Assembly: GCA_903939115.1 (NCBI GenBank)
Contig: CAJAFV010000046.1
Span: 62,001 to 126,000, forward strand
Length of the DNA: 64,000 nucleotides
Origin: an uncultured Geobacteraceae bacterium
Lineage (GTDB): Bacteria > Desulfobacterota > Desulfuromonadia > Geobacterales > Pseudopelobacteraceae
Reading direction: 5' to 3'
Both the position numbers and the translations under genes were made by a program. The notes under the pieces are model-generated. The model did no database searches. It was not told the origin of the DNA and saw only the letters and a program-made list of their open reading frames with translations. Positions 16,707 to 24,752 of this stretch are shown here, piece after piece; positions within the stretch are counted from its first letter, which is position 1; every line of letters begins with the position of its first letter.

Positions 16707-16901
16707 AAAGAGTGAACAACAAGGACGAGCAAAACAAAAAGGTCGTGTACCACTTGGTTAATTACTGAGTTTGCAGCGACCCTTATTTTTGCCACTTCGA
16801 AAAGAGAAATTTTCAACAAGGCTTACGGCCTGCCCTAAAACCAGACAGGTCAAAGCCATGACCGATTAGCCAATTTCCTGTGGAAGAACAAGGAGCTACT
16901 C

Positions 16902-17321
16902 ATGACTGACAACAACGCCAATCCTGAGGGAGAACTTTTGCTTCGCACCTCGCCGATGCCGAGTGACACTAACGCGAATGGCGATATATTTGGTGGATGG
17001 ATCATGTCGCAAATGGACATTGCCGGAGGCATGCTGGCAATAGAAGTAGGAGGCGGCCGCGTTGTTACTATTGGCGTAGACGCCATGAAATTCATCAAGC
17101 CGGTAAAGGTAGGTGACGTTGTCTGCTGCTACGGTACCGTGGCGAGGATAGGAAACACATCCGTCACAATCAGGCTGGAGGTTTGGGTGAAACCGGGCTT
17201 TCGGGAATTGAATCTCGGGAAAGAGACCTCGCCTTTTAAGGTTACGGAAGCATCATTCACCTATGTGGCAGTGGATCATGACGGGCGGAAACGGTCGATT
17301 CCAAAACCGGATTTGCTTTGA
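16902..17321 (+). CDS. Acyl-CoA thioesterase, hotdog fold (YciA type)
   Basis: 139-residue single-hotdog thioesterase that hydrolyses acyl-CoA to free CoA and fatty acid. The core motif is GDIFGGWIMSQMDIAGG, with the catalytic Asp after the FGGW turn, followed by the long helix and VDAMKFIKPVKVGDVV. The length and motifs fit YciA better than FcoT or the BFIT group. It lies 12 bp ahead of a YbaK-family gene and appears to be an ordinary housekeeping gene unrelated to the Ole pathway at the far end of the window. Confidence 0.88.
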   Translation: MTDNNANPEGELLLRTSPMPSDTNANGDIFGGWIMSQMDIAGGMLAIEVGGGRVVTIGVDAMKFIKPVKVGDVVCCYGTVARIGNTSVTIRLEVWVKPGFRELNLGKETSPFKVTEASFTYVAVDHDGRKRSIPKPDLL

Positions 17322-17333
17322 GGGGGGAATATC

Positions 17334-17831
17334 ATGAGCCTTGAAAAAGCCCGAGAACATTTGAAAAAATGGAATAAAAACGCTGAAATACAAGAATTTG
17401 AAGTCTCCAGTGCGACGGTTGCGTTGGCTGCCAGAGCACTGAACACTGACGAAGCGCGCATTGCCAAATCGCTCTCCTTTAAAATTGATAAAAGAGGAGT
17501 GTTGATCGTTGTCGCCGGGGATGTGAAAGTAGATAACAGGAAGTTTAAAGATGAATTTAATTGTAAAGCTGCCATGCTTTCACCGGAAGAAGTACACGAA
17601 ATGATTGGTCATGAAATCGGCGGTGTCTGTCCATTCGGCGTAAAAGAGGGTATAGAAGTCTATCTCGATATCTCTTTAAAACGGTTTGATACCGTTTATC
17701 CAGCCTGTGGCAGCACAAACTCGGCGATTCAATTGAACTGCGATGAACTGGAAGAAATATCAAAACCCAGGAAGTGGGTAGATGTCTGTAAAATGAAAGA
17801 GTCGGGCAATTTAGTAGAAAAATTCGTATAA
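17334..17831 (+). CDS. YbaK/EbsC-family aminoacyl-tRNA deacylase
   Basis: 165-residue protein of the YbaK/ProX editing superfamily, which removes wrong amino acids from tRNA, often Cys from tRNA-Pro. The conserved Lys is in IAKSLSFKID. The GHEIGGVCPFGVKEG loop and the YPACGSTNSAIQL strand line the pocket. Which tRNA it edits cannot be read from the sequence. It is probably co-transcribed with the thioesterase gene upstream. A 66-bp gap then precedes the Sua5/YciO gene. Confidence 0.85.
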   Translation: MSLEKAREHLKKWNKNAEIQEFEVSSATVALAARALNTDEARIAKSLSFKIDKRGVLIVVAGDVKVDNRKFKDEFNCKAAMLSPEEVHEMIGHEIGGVCPFGVKEGIEVYLDISLKRFDTVYPACGSTNSAIQLNCDELEEISKPRKWVDVCKMKESGNLVEKFV

Positions 17832-17897
17832 TACCTTACAAATAACTGAAATATCAGAACAAGCTGTAAATAATAGCGAAACTCAGGAAACAGTGCC

Positions 17898-18509
17898 ATG
17901 ATACTTGAAATAAACCCCGATTTTCCCCAGCCGCATCAGATTTACCGCGTCGTTGAAAGCCTCAAGGATGGCAAAGTTATTGCCTATCCGACTGATACCA
18001 CGTATGGAATTGGTTGCTCAATATTCTGTAAAAAAAGTATCGAACGTATCTATCAGATGAAACAGCGTGATCGACGCAAACCGTTCTCGGTTATCTGCTC
18101 ATCGCTTTCGGAAATTTCCGAGTACGCCCGGGTAAGTAACTCCGCCTTTAAAATCATCAAACGGTATCTTCCGGGTCCGTACACATTTGTCTTTGAGGCG
18201 ACCCGTGAAGTTCCTGATTTACTGCTGACAAGGCAGAAAACTGTTGGTATTCGCATTCCGGATAACAAAATATGTATCGAGCTTGTCACGGCTCTCGGTA
18301 ACCCGATCATCACTACCAGTGCCAATATCTCCGGAGAGGACCCTGAAGGCGATCCGCGCACCATCGCTGAGACCTTCGGCAAGCAACTTGATTATGTAAT
18401 TGATGGCGGTATTCTGACTACAGATGTCAGTTCTGTGGTAAGCCTGATCGGAGCTGTTCCGGAAGTATTACGAACAGGCCTTGGCGATGTGGCATGGTGC
18501 GGTAACTAA
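17898..18509 (+). CDS. YrdC/Sua5/YciO-family threonylcarbamoyl-AMP synthase-like protein
   Basis: 203-residue YrdC-fold protein. The N-terminal GKVIAYPTDTTYGIGC and KQRDRRKPFSVICSS segments bind nucleotide and substrate. The TVGIRIPDNK and TTSANISGEDPEGDP motifs are conserved. This fold makes threonylcarbamoyl-AMP for tRNA t6A, the donor used by TsaD, encoded 3 kb upstream. The spacing of motifs resembles YciO, whose activity is weak in relatives, so true TsaC function is likely but not certain. A small membrane protein gene follows after 12 bp. Confidence 0.85.
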   Translation: MILEINPDFPQPHQIYRVVESLKDGKVIAYPTDTTYGIGCSIFCKKSIERIYQMKQRDRRKPFSVICSSLSEISEYARVSNSAFKIIKRYLPGPYTFVFEATREVPDLLLTRQKTVGIRIPDNKICIELVTALGNPIITTSANISGEDPEGDPRTIAETFGKQLDYVIDGGILTTDVSSVVSLIGAVPEVLRTGLGDVAWCGN

Positions 18510-18521
18510 TGGGGGTAACTG

Positions 18522-18887
18522 GTGCGTAAGCGTTCCGTCAAAAATGGCATGCGTCTTATCCTGATTGCTCAGATAATGATTGTTGCGGAGAGTTTTTTTC
18601 ATTCACAGGTAACTGATTTTTTTTCATTATCAGCATCTGCCGGGAGTCGCATCTATCAAAACGGCATGTTCTTGGCGGCGGCAATCGGCGGATATGGTGT
18701 TGTGGTGACCGTCTTCGGCTTCATACTTTCACCACGTAAAAATGATGCAGATGTCCGGCTCTTTCCCGTTATTATCTGCATTTCAGGCATGATATTCCTC
18801 TTTTTTTATCTGCTATCTGACGCAATGGACAGTCCGGCCAGATATGAGCAGAGAAGAGTTCTGCCGGGGGAAACGATCACCATCTGA
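18522..18887 (+). CDS. Small membrane protein of unknown function
   Basis: 121 residues from a GTG start preceded by GGGGGT. I do not recognise the family. Three hydrophobic stretches can be seen: about residues 10-26, 50-70 (FLAAAIGGYGVVVTVFGFIL) and 80-102 (FPVIICISGMIFLFFYLL), separated by short polar loops with a KND-type turn. The C-terminal tail RYEQRRVLPGETITI is polar. It sits between the Sua5/YciO gene and a YihY-family gene, close enough to share a transcript. No function is inferred. Confidence 0.6.
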   Translation: MRKRSVKNGMRLILIAQIMIVAESFFHSQVTDFFSLSASAGSRIYQNGMFLAAAIGGYGVVVTVFGFILSPRKNDADVRLFPVIICISGMIFLFFYLLSDAMDSPARYEQRRVLPGETITI

Positions 18888-18920
18888 AGAAACGTTACGT
18901 GACGTTCGGCGAGGCACACC

Positions 18921-20213
18921 ATGCATAATTCGAAAATCCCTGCTCTGTTACAAACAGCATCTCCTGACGATTGGAGCGGCCTGAAAGGTCGTTTTTTTTC
19001 GACTCTTCAAGTCCTCTATGTTATTTCGACCAATTTTACTGCCCACAAGGGTCCTCTGCGCGCAGCCGCTCTCACCTATACCACCGTACTGTCACTTGTT
19101 CCGTTTCTTGCCATTGCTTTTTCAGTCCTCAAAGGTCTTGGTGCGCAAAATGCGCTGGAGCCTATTCTCCAACAGATAGCCGGAGATTCGGAAGAGACAA
19201 TTACTCGAATTATCGCTTACGTAAATAATACAAATGTCAAGTCTCTGGGGGCCATTGGACTTGTGATGCTTATTGTCACTGTTGTCTCTCTGATGGACAG
19301 CATCGACGAGGCTTTTAACGCCGTTTGGGGGGTTATTGAAACCCGCTCACTGCAAAGGCGTTTCAGTGATTACTTGAGCGTTGTCATCGTAGGGCCAATG
19401 CTGCTGCTTGCTGCCACCAGCATGACCTCCTCTCTTCAGAGTCAATGGCTGCTGCAGTGGCTCATTCAGAATACCTATCTTGGCGACGCGATCCTGCTGC
19501 TGTTCCGGTTATTGCCGTATCTCAGCGTCTGGATTGCCATGGTGTTTCTCTATATTTTTATCCCGAATACCAGAATTAAGTTCGGTTCGGCAGTCATTGG
19601 AGGGGTTATCGCCGGGACAGCATGGGAACTGGCGCAGTGGTGTTACTTTCACTTCCAGGTCGGTGTTGCCAACTATAACGCAATTTATGGAACTTTGGCT
19701 GCGCTTCCTGTCTTTCTGGTCTGGATTTATACGAGCTGGCTTATTGTGCTTTATGGACTTGAAATTGTGTGCGCCCATCAACATCGTAACCAGATTCTCA
19801 CCGGACGCAGTGGCTTTCTTTTTAACGCATCAGCACGTGAGGAACTTGCCGTGGCAATAATGGTGCAGGTAAGCCTTCAGTTTCAAAGAGGAGGTACTCC
19901 CCCATCGGTCAGGTTAATCGCTGACGAAATGAATGTACCGATGCTGCCGGTTGAGACTGTCATACGTGAGTTGGAACAGCTTGGCTATCTGGTTTCGACT
20001 GCCGGGAGTGAGGCCGGTTGGCTGCCTGCGCGCGACCCTTCTGAAGTTCATGTGAGCGAAATGCTCGGAGCGTTACGCGGTGATTCTGTCCTGCAGGCAA
20101 CCACTCCAGTTCTCCTGCTTGCTGAAGATGTTGTCAGTCAGGGCTGGGAAGGCGCCCGGAGTCGACTTGAAGGCGTCACTATTCGAGAACTGCTCCAGAA
20201 AGTTTCACGGTAA
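18921..20213 (+). CDS. YihY/BrkB-family inner membrane protein
   Basis: 430-residue protein with six hydrophobic segments between about residues 45 and 295, the YihY/BrkB pattern: ALTYTTVLSLVPFLAIAFSVLKG, the LMDSIDEAFNAVWG loop, and the YGTLAALPVFLVWIYTSWLIVLYG segment. It was once called ribonuclease BN, which is now known to be wrong; a transport or envelope role is assumed. The C-terminal 130 residues are soluble and begin with what looks like a winged-helix segment (PPSVRLIADEMNVP...VIRELEQLGYL), an extension seen in many members. It probably shares an operon with the small membrane protein gene. Confidence 0.88.
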   Translation: MHNSKIPALLQTASPDDWSGLKGRFFSTLQVLYVISTNFTAHKGPLRAAALTYTTVLSLVPFLAIAFSVLKGLGAQNALEPILQQIAGDSEETITRIIAYVNNTNVKSLGAIGLVMLIVTVVSLMDSIDEAFNAVWGVIETRSLQRRFSDYLSVVIVGPMLLLAATSMTSSLQSQWLLQWLIQNTYLGDAILLLFRLLPYLSVWIAMVFLYIFIPNTRIKFGSAVIGGVIAGTAWELAQWCYFHFQVGVANYNAIYGTLAALPVFLVWIYTSWLIVLYGLEIVCAHQHRNQILTGRSGFLFNASAREELAVAIMVQVSLQFQRGGTPPSVRLIADEMNVPMLPVETVIRELEQLGYLVSTAGSEAGWLPARDPSEVHVSEMLGALRGDSVLQATTPVLLLAEDVVSQGWEGARSRLEGVTIRELLQKVSR

Positions 20214-20339
20214 GCGGTGAATTGCCTTTTGCTCCGGAGTAATCGGTGAAACCGTTTTACTTTGGTTGTTATTCTGTTATAACGCTCGTAACTTACCAAA
20301 ATGCGGACGTTGTTATTTTGTTCAGGGAGCTTGTGCTAT

Positions 20340-22274
20340 ATGAGTGAAAAAAAAGTTGGTGAATTGCTTGTTGAACAGGAATTAATCTCTCAAGAGCAGC
20401 TGAGTGAAGCGCTCGATTTGCAGAAAATATTTCCGGCGCAGACTGTTGGTCAACTATTGTGCAAGCTCGGCTTTATAAGAGAAAGTGACCTTAGTGCCTT
20501 TCTTGATCAAAAGAACAAACGTCGCAAGCTCGGTGATATTCTTATTGCAAACGGGCTTATAGATAAACAGAAAATATCCCACGCTCTCGATTTAAGTAAG
20601 CGAATTAATATCTCTCTTGAAAAAGCAATATTGAAATTGAATTTTATTGAAGAAGAAAGTTTATCAAAAGCAGTTGCCAGCCAGTACGACATGCCGTACA
20701 TACAGATTAATCCCCAAGATCTCCACCTGGAGCTTTCCAGTTATATCAGCAAAGCGTATGCAAATAAGCAACGTATTGTTCCTATTTCAAAAAACGGTAA
20801 CACGCTCACGCTCGCGATGGTTCATCCGCTTAAGCTGTACGATATGCGTGAGTTGGAAGATAGCATCCGGTTGAAAATTATTTCAACAATAGCCACTGAG
20901 ACGAGCATCGCCCGTTCTCTTGAACGTCTCTACAATATAGGTATTGTTACTACATCAGCTTCTGCCGAAGAGGTCAGTTTTGGTATGGGGCCTGACAGTA
21001 TTGTCGACCTATTAAGCAAAACAGAGGATGCGGATGAGCCGGAAGTCGCTGAAGAGATAAAGAAAGTTACTGAAAAAGATAGTGTGATTGTGAAGCTGGT
21101 CAACAAGATTATTTATGATGCCTGCATGAATAAAGCATCCGATATTCATATTGAGCCGTATCCGGGTAAAAATGACGTCATTGTTCGTACCCGGGTAGAT
21201 GGCCAGTGTTCCATTTATCAGAGAATTCCGTATAAATATAAATACGCAATTCCTTCGCGCATCAAGATAATGAGTGAACTTGATATCGCTGAGCGAAGAA
21301 AGCCGCAGGACGGTAAGATCGAATTCAAAAAATTCGGTCCACTGGATATTGAGCTTCGTGTCGCAACCATGCCGACAGTTGGCGGACTTGAGGATGTTGT
21401 TATTCGTGTGCTTGCAAGCGGCGATCCTTTGAAATTTAATGATCTTGGTCTTACGGAACGAAATTTGCGGATTTTCAAGGAGTCTCTCGCACGTCCTTAT
21501 GGGCTTATTCTTGTTGCCGGTCCAACCGGTTCTGGTAAGACCACAACGCTGCACTCGGGGCTTGCCCAGATAAATCAGATCAACCGCAAAATATGGACAG
21601 CAGAGGATCCGGTAGAAATTACTCAGCCAGGTTTACGCCAGGTACAGATTAACCCGCGTATCGGGTTCACCTTCGCTGCGGCGCTACGCTCCTTTCTCCG
21701 ACTTGATCCCGATGTCATAATGGTTGGCGAGATGCGCGATGAAGAGACTGCCAGCACAGCGATTGAGGCGTCATTGACAGGCCATCTTGTTTTTTCTACG
21801 CTCCACACAAATTCAGCGCCGGATACGGTAACACGTTTACTCGAAATGGGTCTTGACCCGTACAGCTTTTCAGATTCTCTCGTCTGCATCCTGGCGCAAC
21901 GGCTGGCACGCCGACTCTGTAAAGACTGTAAAGAACTCTTTCAGCCGTCAGAGGCTGAATTTGAAGAATTAGCTTCTGAATATGGCAGTACAGAATTTGC
22001 CAAGACCGGGTTGAAAATTGAAGATGTTGTCATGTATCGGGCGGTTGGCTGTGATAATTGCGGTCATACCGGTTATCGTGGCCGCCTCGGCATCCATGAA
22101 ATGCTTGAATGCACAGACGAGTTGAGGATGCTGATCAAGCGTCGTGCCGATACGGAGCATATTCGTGAACAGTCATACCGTGACGGTATGACCACTCTTA
22201 AACAGGATGGCATTCTTAAGGTGCTTCAAGGTTTTACCGATATCCATGAAGTGCGGCGAGTCTGCATAAAATAA
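20340..22274 (+). CDS. PilB/GspE-type secretion ATPase with tandem MshEN-like domains
   Basis: 644-residue ATPase of the type II secretion / type IV pilus family, starting at ATG 20340 (MSEKKVGELLVEQ). The N-terminal 140 residues hold paired repeats of the form xGxLLxxxxLIxxxQLxxAL, nine residues apart, the layout of c-di-GMP-binding MshEN domains. The middle domain leads to Walker A GPTGSGKTT (about residues 394-402), the Asp box, Walker B and His box (FSTLHTNSAPDTVTRLLEMG). Four cysteines (CKDC and CDNC) form the zinc site. No pilus or secretion gene is adjacent, so it is an orphan motor ATPase. Polymerises pilins or pseudopilins in known relatives. Confidence 0.9.
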   Translation: MSEKKVGELLVEQELISQEQLSEALDLQKIFPAQTVGQLLCKLGFIRESDLSAFLDQKNKRRKLGDILIANGLIDKQKISHALDLSKRINISLEKAILKLNFIEEESLSKAVASQYDMPYIQINPQDLHLELSSYISKAYANKQRIVPISKNGNTLTLAMVHPLKLYDMRELEDSIRLKIISTIATETSIARSLERLYNIGIVTTSASAEEVSFGMGPDSIVDLLSKTEDADEPEVAEEIKKVTEKDSVIVKLVNKIIYDACMNKASDIHIEPYPGKNDVIVRTRVDGQCSIYQRIPYKYKYAIPSRIKIMSELDIAERRKPQDGKIEFKKFGPLDIELRVATMPTVGGLEDVVIRVLASGDPLKFNDLGLTERNLRIFKESLARPYGLILVAGPTGSGKTTTLHSGLAQINQINRKIWTAEDPVEITQPGLRQVQINPRIGFTFAAALRSFLRLDPDVIMVGEMRDEETASTAIEASLTGHLVFSTLHTNSAPDTVTRLLEMGLDPYSFSDSLVCILAQRLARRLCKDCKELFQPSEAEFEELASEYGSTEFAKTGLKIEDVVMYRAVGCDNCGHTGYRGRLGIHEMLECTDELRMLIKRRADTEHIREQSYRDGMTTLKQDGILKVLQGFTDIHEVRRVCIK

Positions 22275-22351
22275 CCGTTTGATGTAAAATGTGCTTGCAT
22301 TCCTGTCGTCATCATGGTAGTTACGACACACAATTTATGTTCACTCAGTAC

Positions 22352-22378
22352 GTGAGCTCGCAAGGCTCACTTTTTTTT
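22352..22378 (+). terminator. Terminator-like hairpin just ahead of rimP
   Basis: Perfect arms GTGAGC / GCTCAC with a seven-base loop and eight T residues. It ends only 17 bp before the rimP start, so it either ends the ATPase transcript or acts as an attenuator in the leader of the rimP-nusA operon. Confidence 0.75.
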
Positions 22379-22395
22379 GTCCAATCGGGATCGTT

Positions 22396-22881
22396 ATGGC
22401 TATTCAAAAAGAAGATACCTGTACAATTGTCACCAATATCGCACAACCAATACTCGAATCCATGGGGCTTGAGCTGGTTGACATCGAATTCGGTCGGGTC
22501 GGTCCTGACGCGGTTCTGCGGCTGTTCATTGATAAAGAAGGCGGCGTAATGCTTGATGACTGTGCGGGTCTCAGTCGTGAGCTGTCTATGATTCTTGATG
22601 TAGAAGATGTTATCGCCTGCAACTATACCTTGGAAGTCTCGTCACCAGGCCTCGATCGCCCACTGAAAAAACAGGCTGATTTTGACCGTTTTACTGGGCG
22701 CCTCATTAAAGTTCGCACCTATCAGCCTTTTCTGGATGATAGTGGTAATAAACGTAAAACTTTTCTGGGAAAACTCGAAGGACTTGTCGACGGTATCGTG
22801 AAGATGACGCTCACCGAGGGGCAGAGAGCATCTATACCGATTGAGCGTGTTGCAAAAGCTAATCTTGAATTTGAACTCTAA
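22396..22881 (+). CDS. rimP: Ribosome maturation factor RimP
   Basis: 161-residue 30S assembly factor. The N-terminal half includes PILESMGLELVDIEFGRVG and LRLFIDKEGGVMLDDCAGLSRELS; the conserved YTLEVSSPGLDRPLKK motif ends the first domain, and the second is SH3-like. It heads the rimP-nusA-ylxR-infB operon found in nearly all bacteria. A terminator-like hairpin lies immediately upstream. Length and motifs are ordinary. Confidence 0.96.
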   Translation: MAIQKEDTCTIVTNIAQPILESMGLELVDIEFGRVGPDAVLRLFIDKEGGVMLDDCAGLSRELSMILDVEDVIACNYTLEVSSPGLDRPLKKQADFDRFTGRLIKVRTYQPFLDDSGNKRKTFLGKLEGLVDGIVKMTLTEGQRASIPIERVAKANLEFEL

Positions 22882-22918
22882 TCTGAAAACCTCTATATCC
22901 CTGTAAGGAGAAGCAATC

Positions 22919-24136
22919 GTGGATACAACTATAAATCTCAAACACGCAATCGACCAACTTGTAAAAGAGAAGGGTATTGACCGTCAGGTTGTTCTGGAAG
23001 CTATGGAACAGGCGGTTTTGACTGCTGCAAATAAAAAATATCGAAATACCCGCGAACTTGAAGCTCATTACAATCATGAAACAGGGGAAGTTGAGCTTTT
23101 TGAATTTGTCACGGTTGTTGAAGAAGTTGAAGATTCCTATAAGGAAATTGGCCTTGACGAAGCACATGAAATTGATCCGGAAGCTGAAATAGGTGATTCG
23201 CTGGGCGAAAAACTGGATGCCAGCGGCTTCAGCCGCATTGCCGCACAGACTGCCAAGCAGGTTATTATTCAGAAAGTACGCGATGCCGAGCGTGAAACAA
23301 TCTATAATGAATACAGTGATCGTATCTGGGAAGTTATTACCGGTATGGTGCGTCGTTTTGAAAAGGGAGAACTGCTTATTGATCTTGGGCGTGCTGAGGC
23401 TGTTTTACCTGCCAAGGAACAGATGCCGCGTGAAGTCTATCGTCCCGGTGACCGCATTCGGGCTATTATCACCGATATTCGCATGACCACTAAAGGTCCG
23501 CAGATAATGCTGTCGCGGACTCATCCGAGTATGCTTGCCAAGCTGTTTGAAGCTGAGGTGCCGGAGATAGCTGAAGGAATCGTTGAAATAAATGCAATTG
23601 TGCGTGATGCCGGCAGTCGTGCCAAAATTGCTGTTTCTTCAAACGATCGTGATGTTGACCCGGTCGGTGCCTGTGTCGGTATGCGCGGTGCCCGTGTTCA
23701 GAATGTTGTTTCTGAACTGCGCGGTGAAAAAATTGATATTATCCCCTGGTCTGAGGATATTGCCCGCTTTGCCTGTAATGCTCTTTCTCCTGCACAGGTA
23801 TCAAAAGTTTTTGTAGACGAGGAAAAACGTGCTCTGGAAATTATTGTCGCAGACGACCAACTCTCTCTTGCTATTGGTAAGCGTGGCCAGAACGTCAGCC
23901 TTGCAGCCCGTCTGACCGGTTGCCGCATCGATATAAAGAGTGAGTCTAAAGTTGCTGAATCAGAACGACAGGAATTCTCTTCTTTTGATGGTACGGACGT
24001 TGAAGATGCCGATGAGGCCGCAGTGGAGCAAGAAGTTGTTGAGCTGGAAACGGTAGAGCAGGAGGCCGCTGGACAGGAAGCTGTAGAGCAGGAAACTGTA
24101 GTCGTCGAAAATGGTACAGAAGCGGTCGCTGAGTAA
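22919..24136 (+). CDS. nusA: Transcription elongation/termination factor NusA with acidic tail
   Basis: 405 residues from a GTG start with AAGGAG upstream. NusA binds RNA polymerase and nascent RNA, and acts in pausing, termination and antitermination. Order: N-terminal polymerase-binding domain (1-125), S1 domain (about 135-200, GELLIDLGRAEAVLPAKEQ), then two KH domains (VGACVGMRGARVQNVVSEL and LAIGKRGQNVSLAARLTG). After about residue 345 comes a low-complexity acidic tail with repeated VEQE units in place of the folded acidic repeats of E. coli NusA. It is followed closely by the ylxR-L7Ae gene. Confidence 0.96.
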   Translation: MDTTINLKHAIDQLVKEKGIDRQVVLEAMEQAVLTAANKKYRNTRELEAHYNHETGEVELFEFVTVVEEVEDSYKEIGLDEAHEIDPEAEIGDSLGEKLDASGFSRIAAQTAKQVIIQKVRDAERETIYNEYSDRIWEVITGMVRRFEKGELLIDLGRAEAVLPAKEQMPREVYRPGDRIRAIITDIRMTTKGPQIMLSRTHPSMLAKLFEAEVPEIAEGIVEINAIVRDAGSRAKIAVSSNDRDVDPVGACVGMRGARVQNVVSELRGEKIDIIPWSEDIARFACNALSPAQVSKVFVDEEKRALEIIVADDQLSLAIGKRGQNVSLAARLTGCRIDIKSESKVAESERQEFSSFDGTDVEDADEAAVEQEVVELETVEQEAAGQEAVEQETVVVENGTEAVAE

Positions 24137-24144
24137 TACGGTCC

Positions 24145-24747
24145 ATGACCTTCAAAGGCACTACTGAATCACCGCAGCGGAGCTGCCTCGGATGCAGAAC
24201 GAGCAAAGACAAGAGCCTGTTGATCCGTTTTGTCCAGACACCAGATATGGAGATTCTTCCGGATCTGGAAAGTCGTCTTCCTGGCAGAGGCGCGTATACC
24301 TGTACCAATAAACAGTGTCTGAAATCTGCAATTGATCAGAGACAGTTTAAGCGCTCTTTTAAGCACGACGTGACTGTAATGCCGGCAGAGCAACTTATTG
24401 AGCATGTCAGACAGCAATTGCATAATCGTATAACCGGATTAATCGGTTTGGCAAACAAAGCCGGATTAATAACCGGTGGCAGTTCAATGGTAATTGAAGC
24501 TTTAAGAAACAAGAGAAAACCTGGTCTCGTCATTGTTGCTGCGGATGTTTCAGAAGCGATCGGCGATAAAATTATACAAGCTGCAACAGTACACCACGTG
24601 TCGCACAGAATTGTGTTAACAAAAGATGATTTCGGGCTGATTTTAGGTAAGGCGCCCAGAAGTGCGATTGCCGTAGCAACAGGCGGTTTTGTGGCACAGT
24701 TGGTGAGGGCAATTGACAGATACACAAACTTCCTGGGGGAGGTATAA
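24145..24747 (+). CDS. YlxR (DUF448) - L7Ae fusion RNA-binding protein
   Basis: 200 residues with two RNA-binding domains. Residues 1-85 are YlxR-like: [19 protein letters not shown], then LPGRGAYTC and a second Cys. Residues about 95-195 are an L7Ae/YlxQ-like domain ([19 protein letters not shown], then [17 protein letters not shown]). In Firmicutes ylxR and ylxQ are separate neighbouring genes in this same operon position; here they form one protein. It lies 8 bp after nusA and 5 bp before infB. Targets are unknown: YlxR affects RNase P or transcription in some bacteria, and L7Ae proteins bind kink-turn RNA. Confidence 0.88.
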   Translation: MTFKGTTESPQRSCLGCRTSKDKSLLIRFVQTPDMEILPDLESRLPGRGAYTCTNKQCLKSAIDQRQFKRSFKHDVTVMPAEQLIEHVRQQLHNRITGLIGLANKAGLITGGSSMVIEALRNKRKPGLVIVAADVSEAIGDKIIQAATVHHVSHRIVLTKDDFGLILGKAPRSAIAVATGGFVAQLVRAIDRYTNFLGEV

Positions 24748-24752
24748 AGGAT

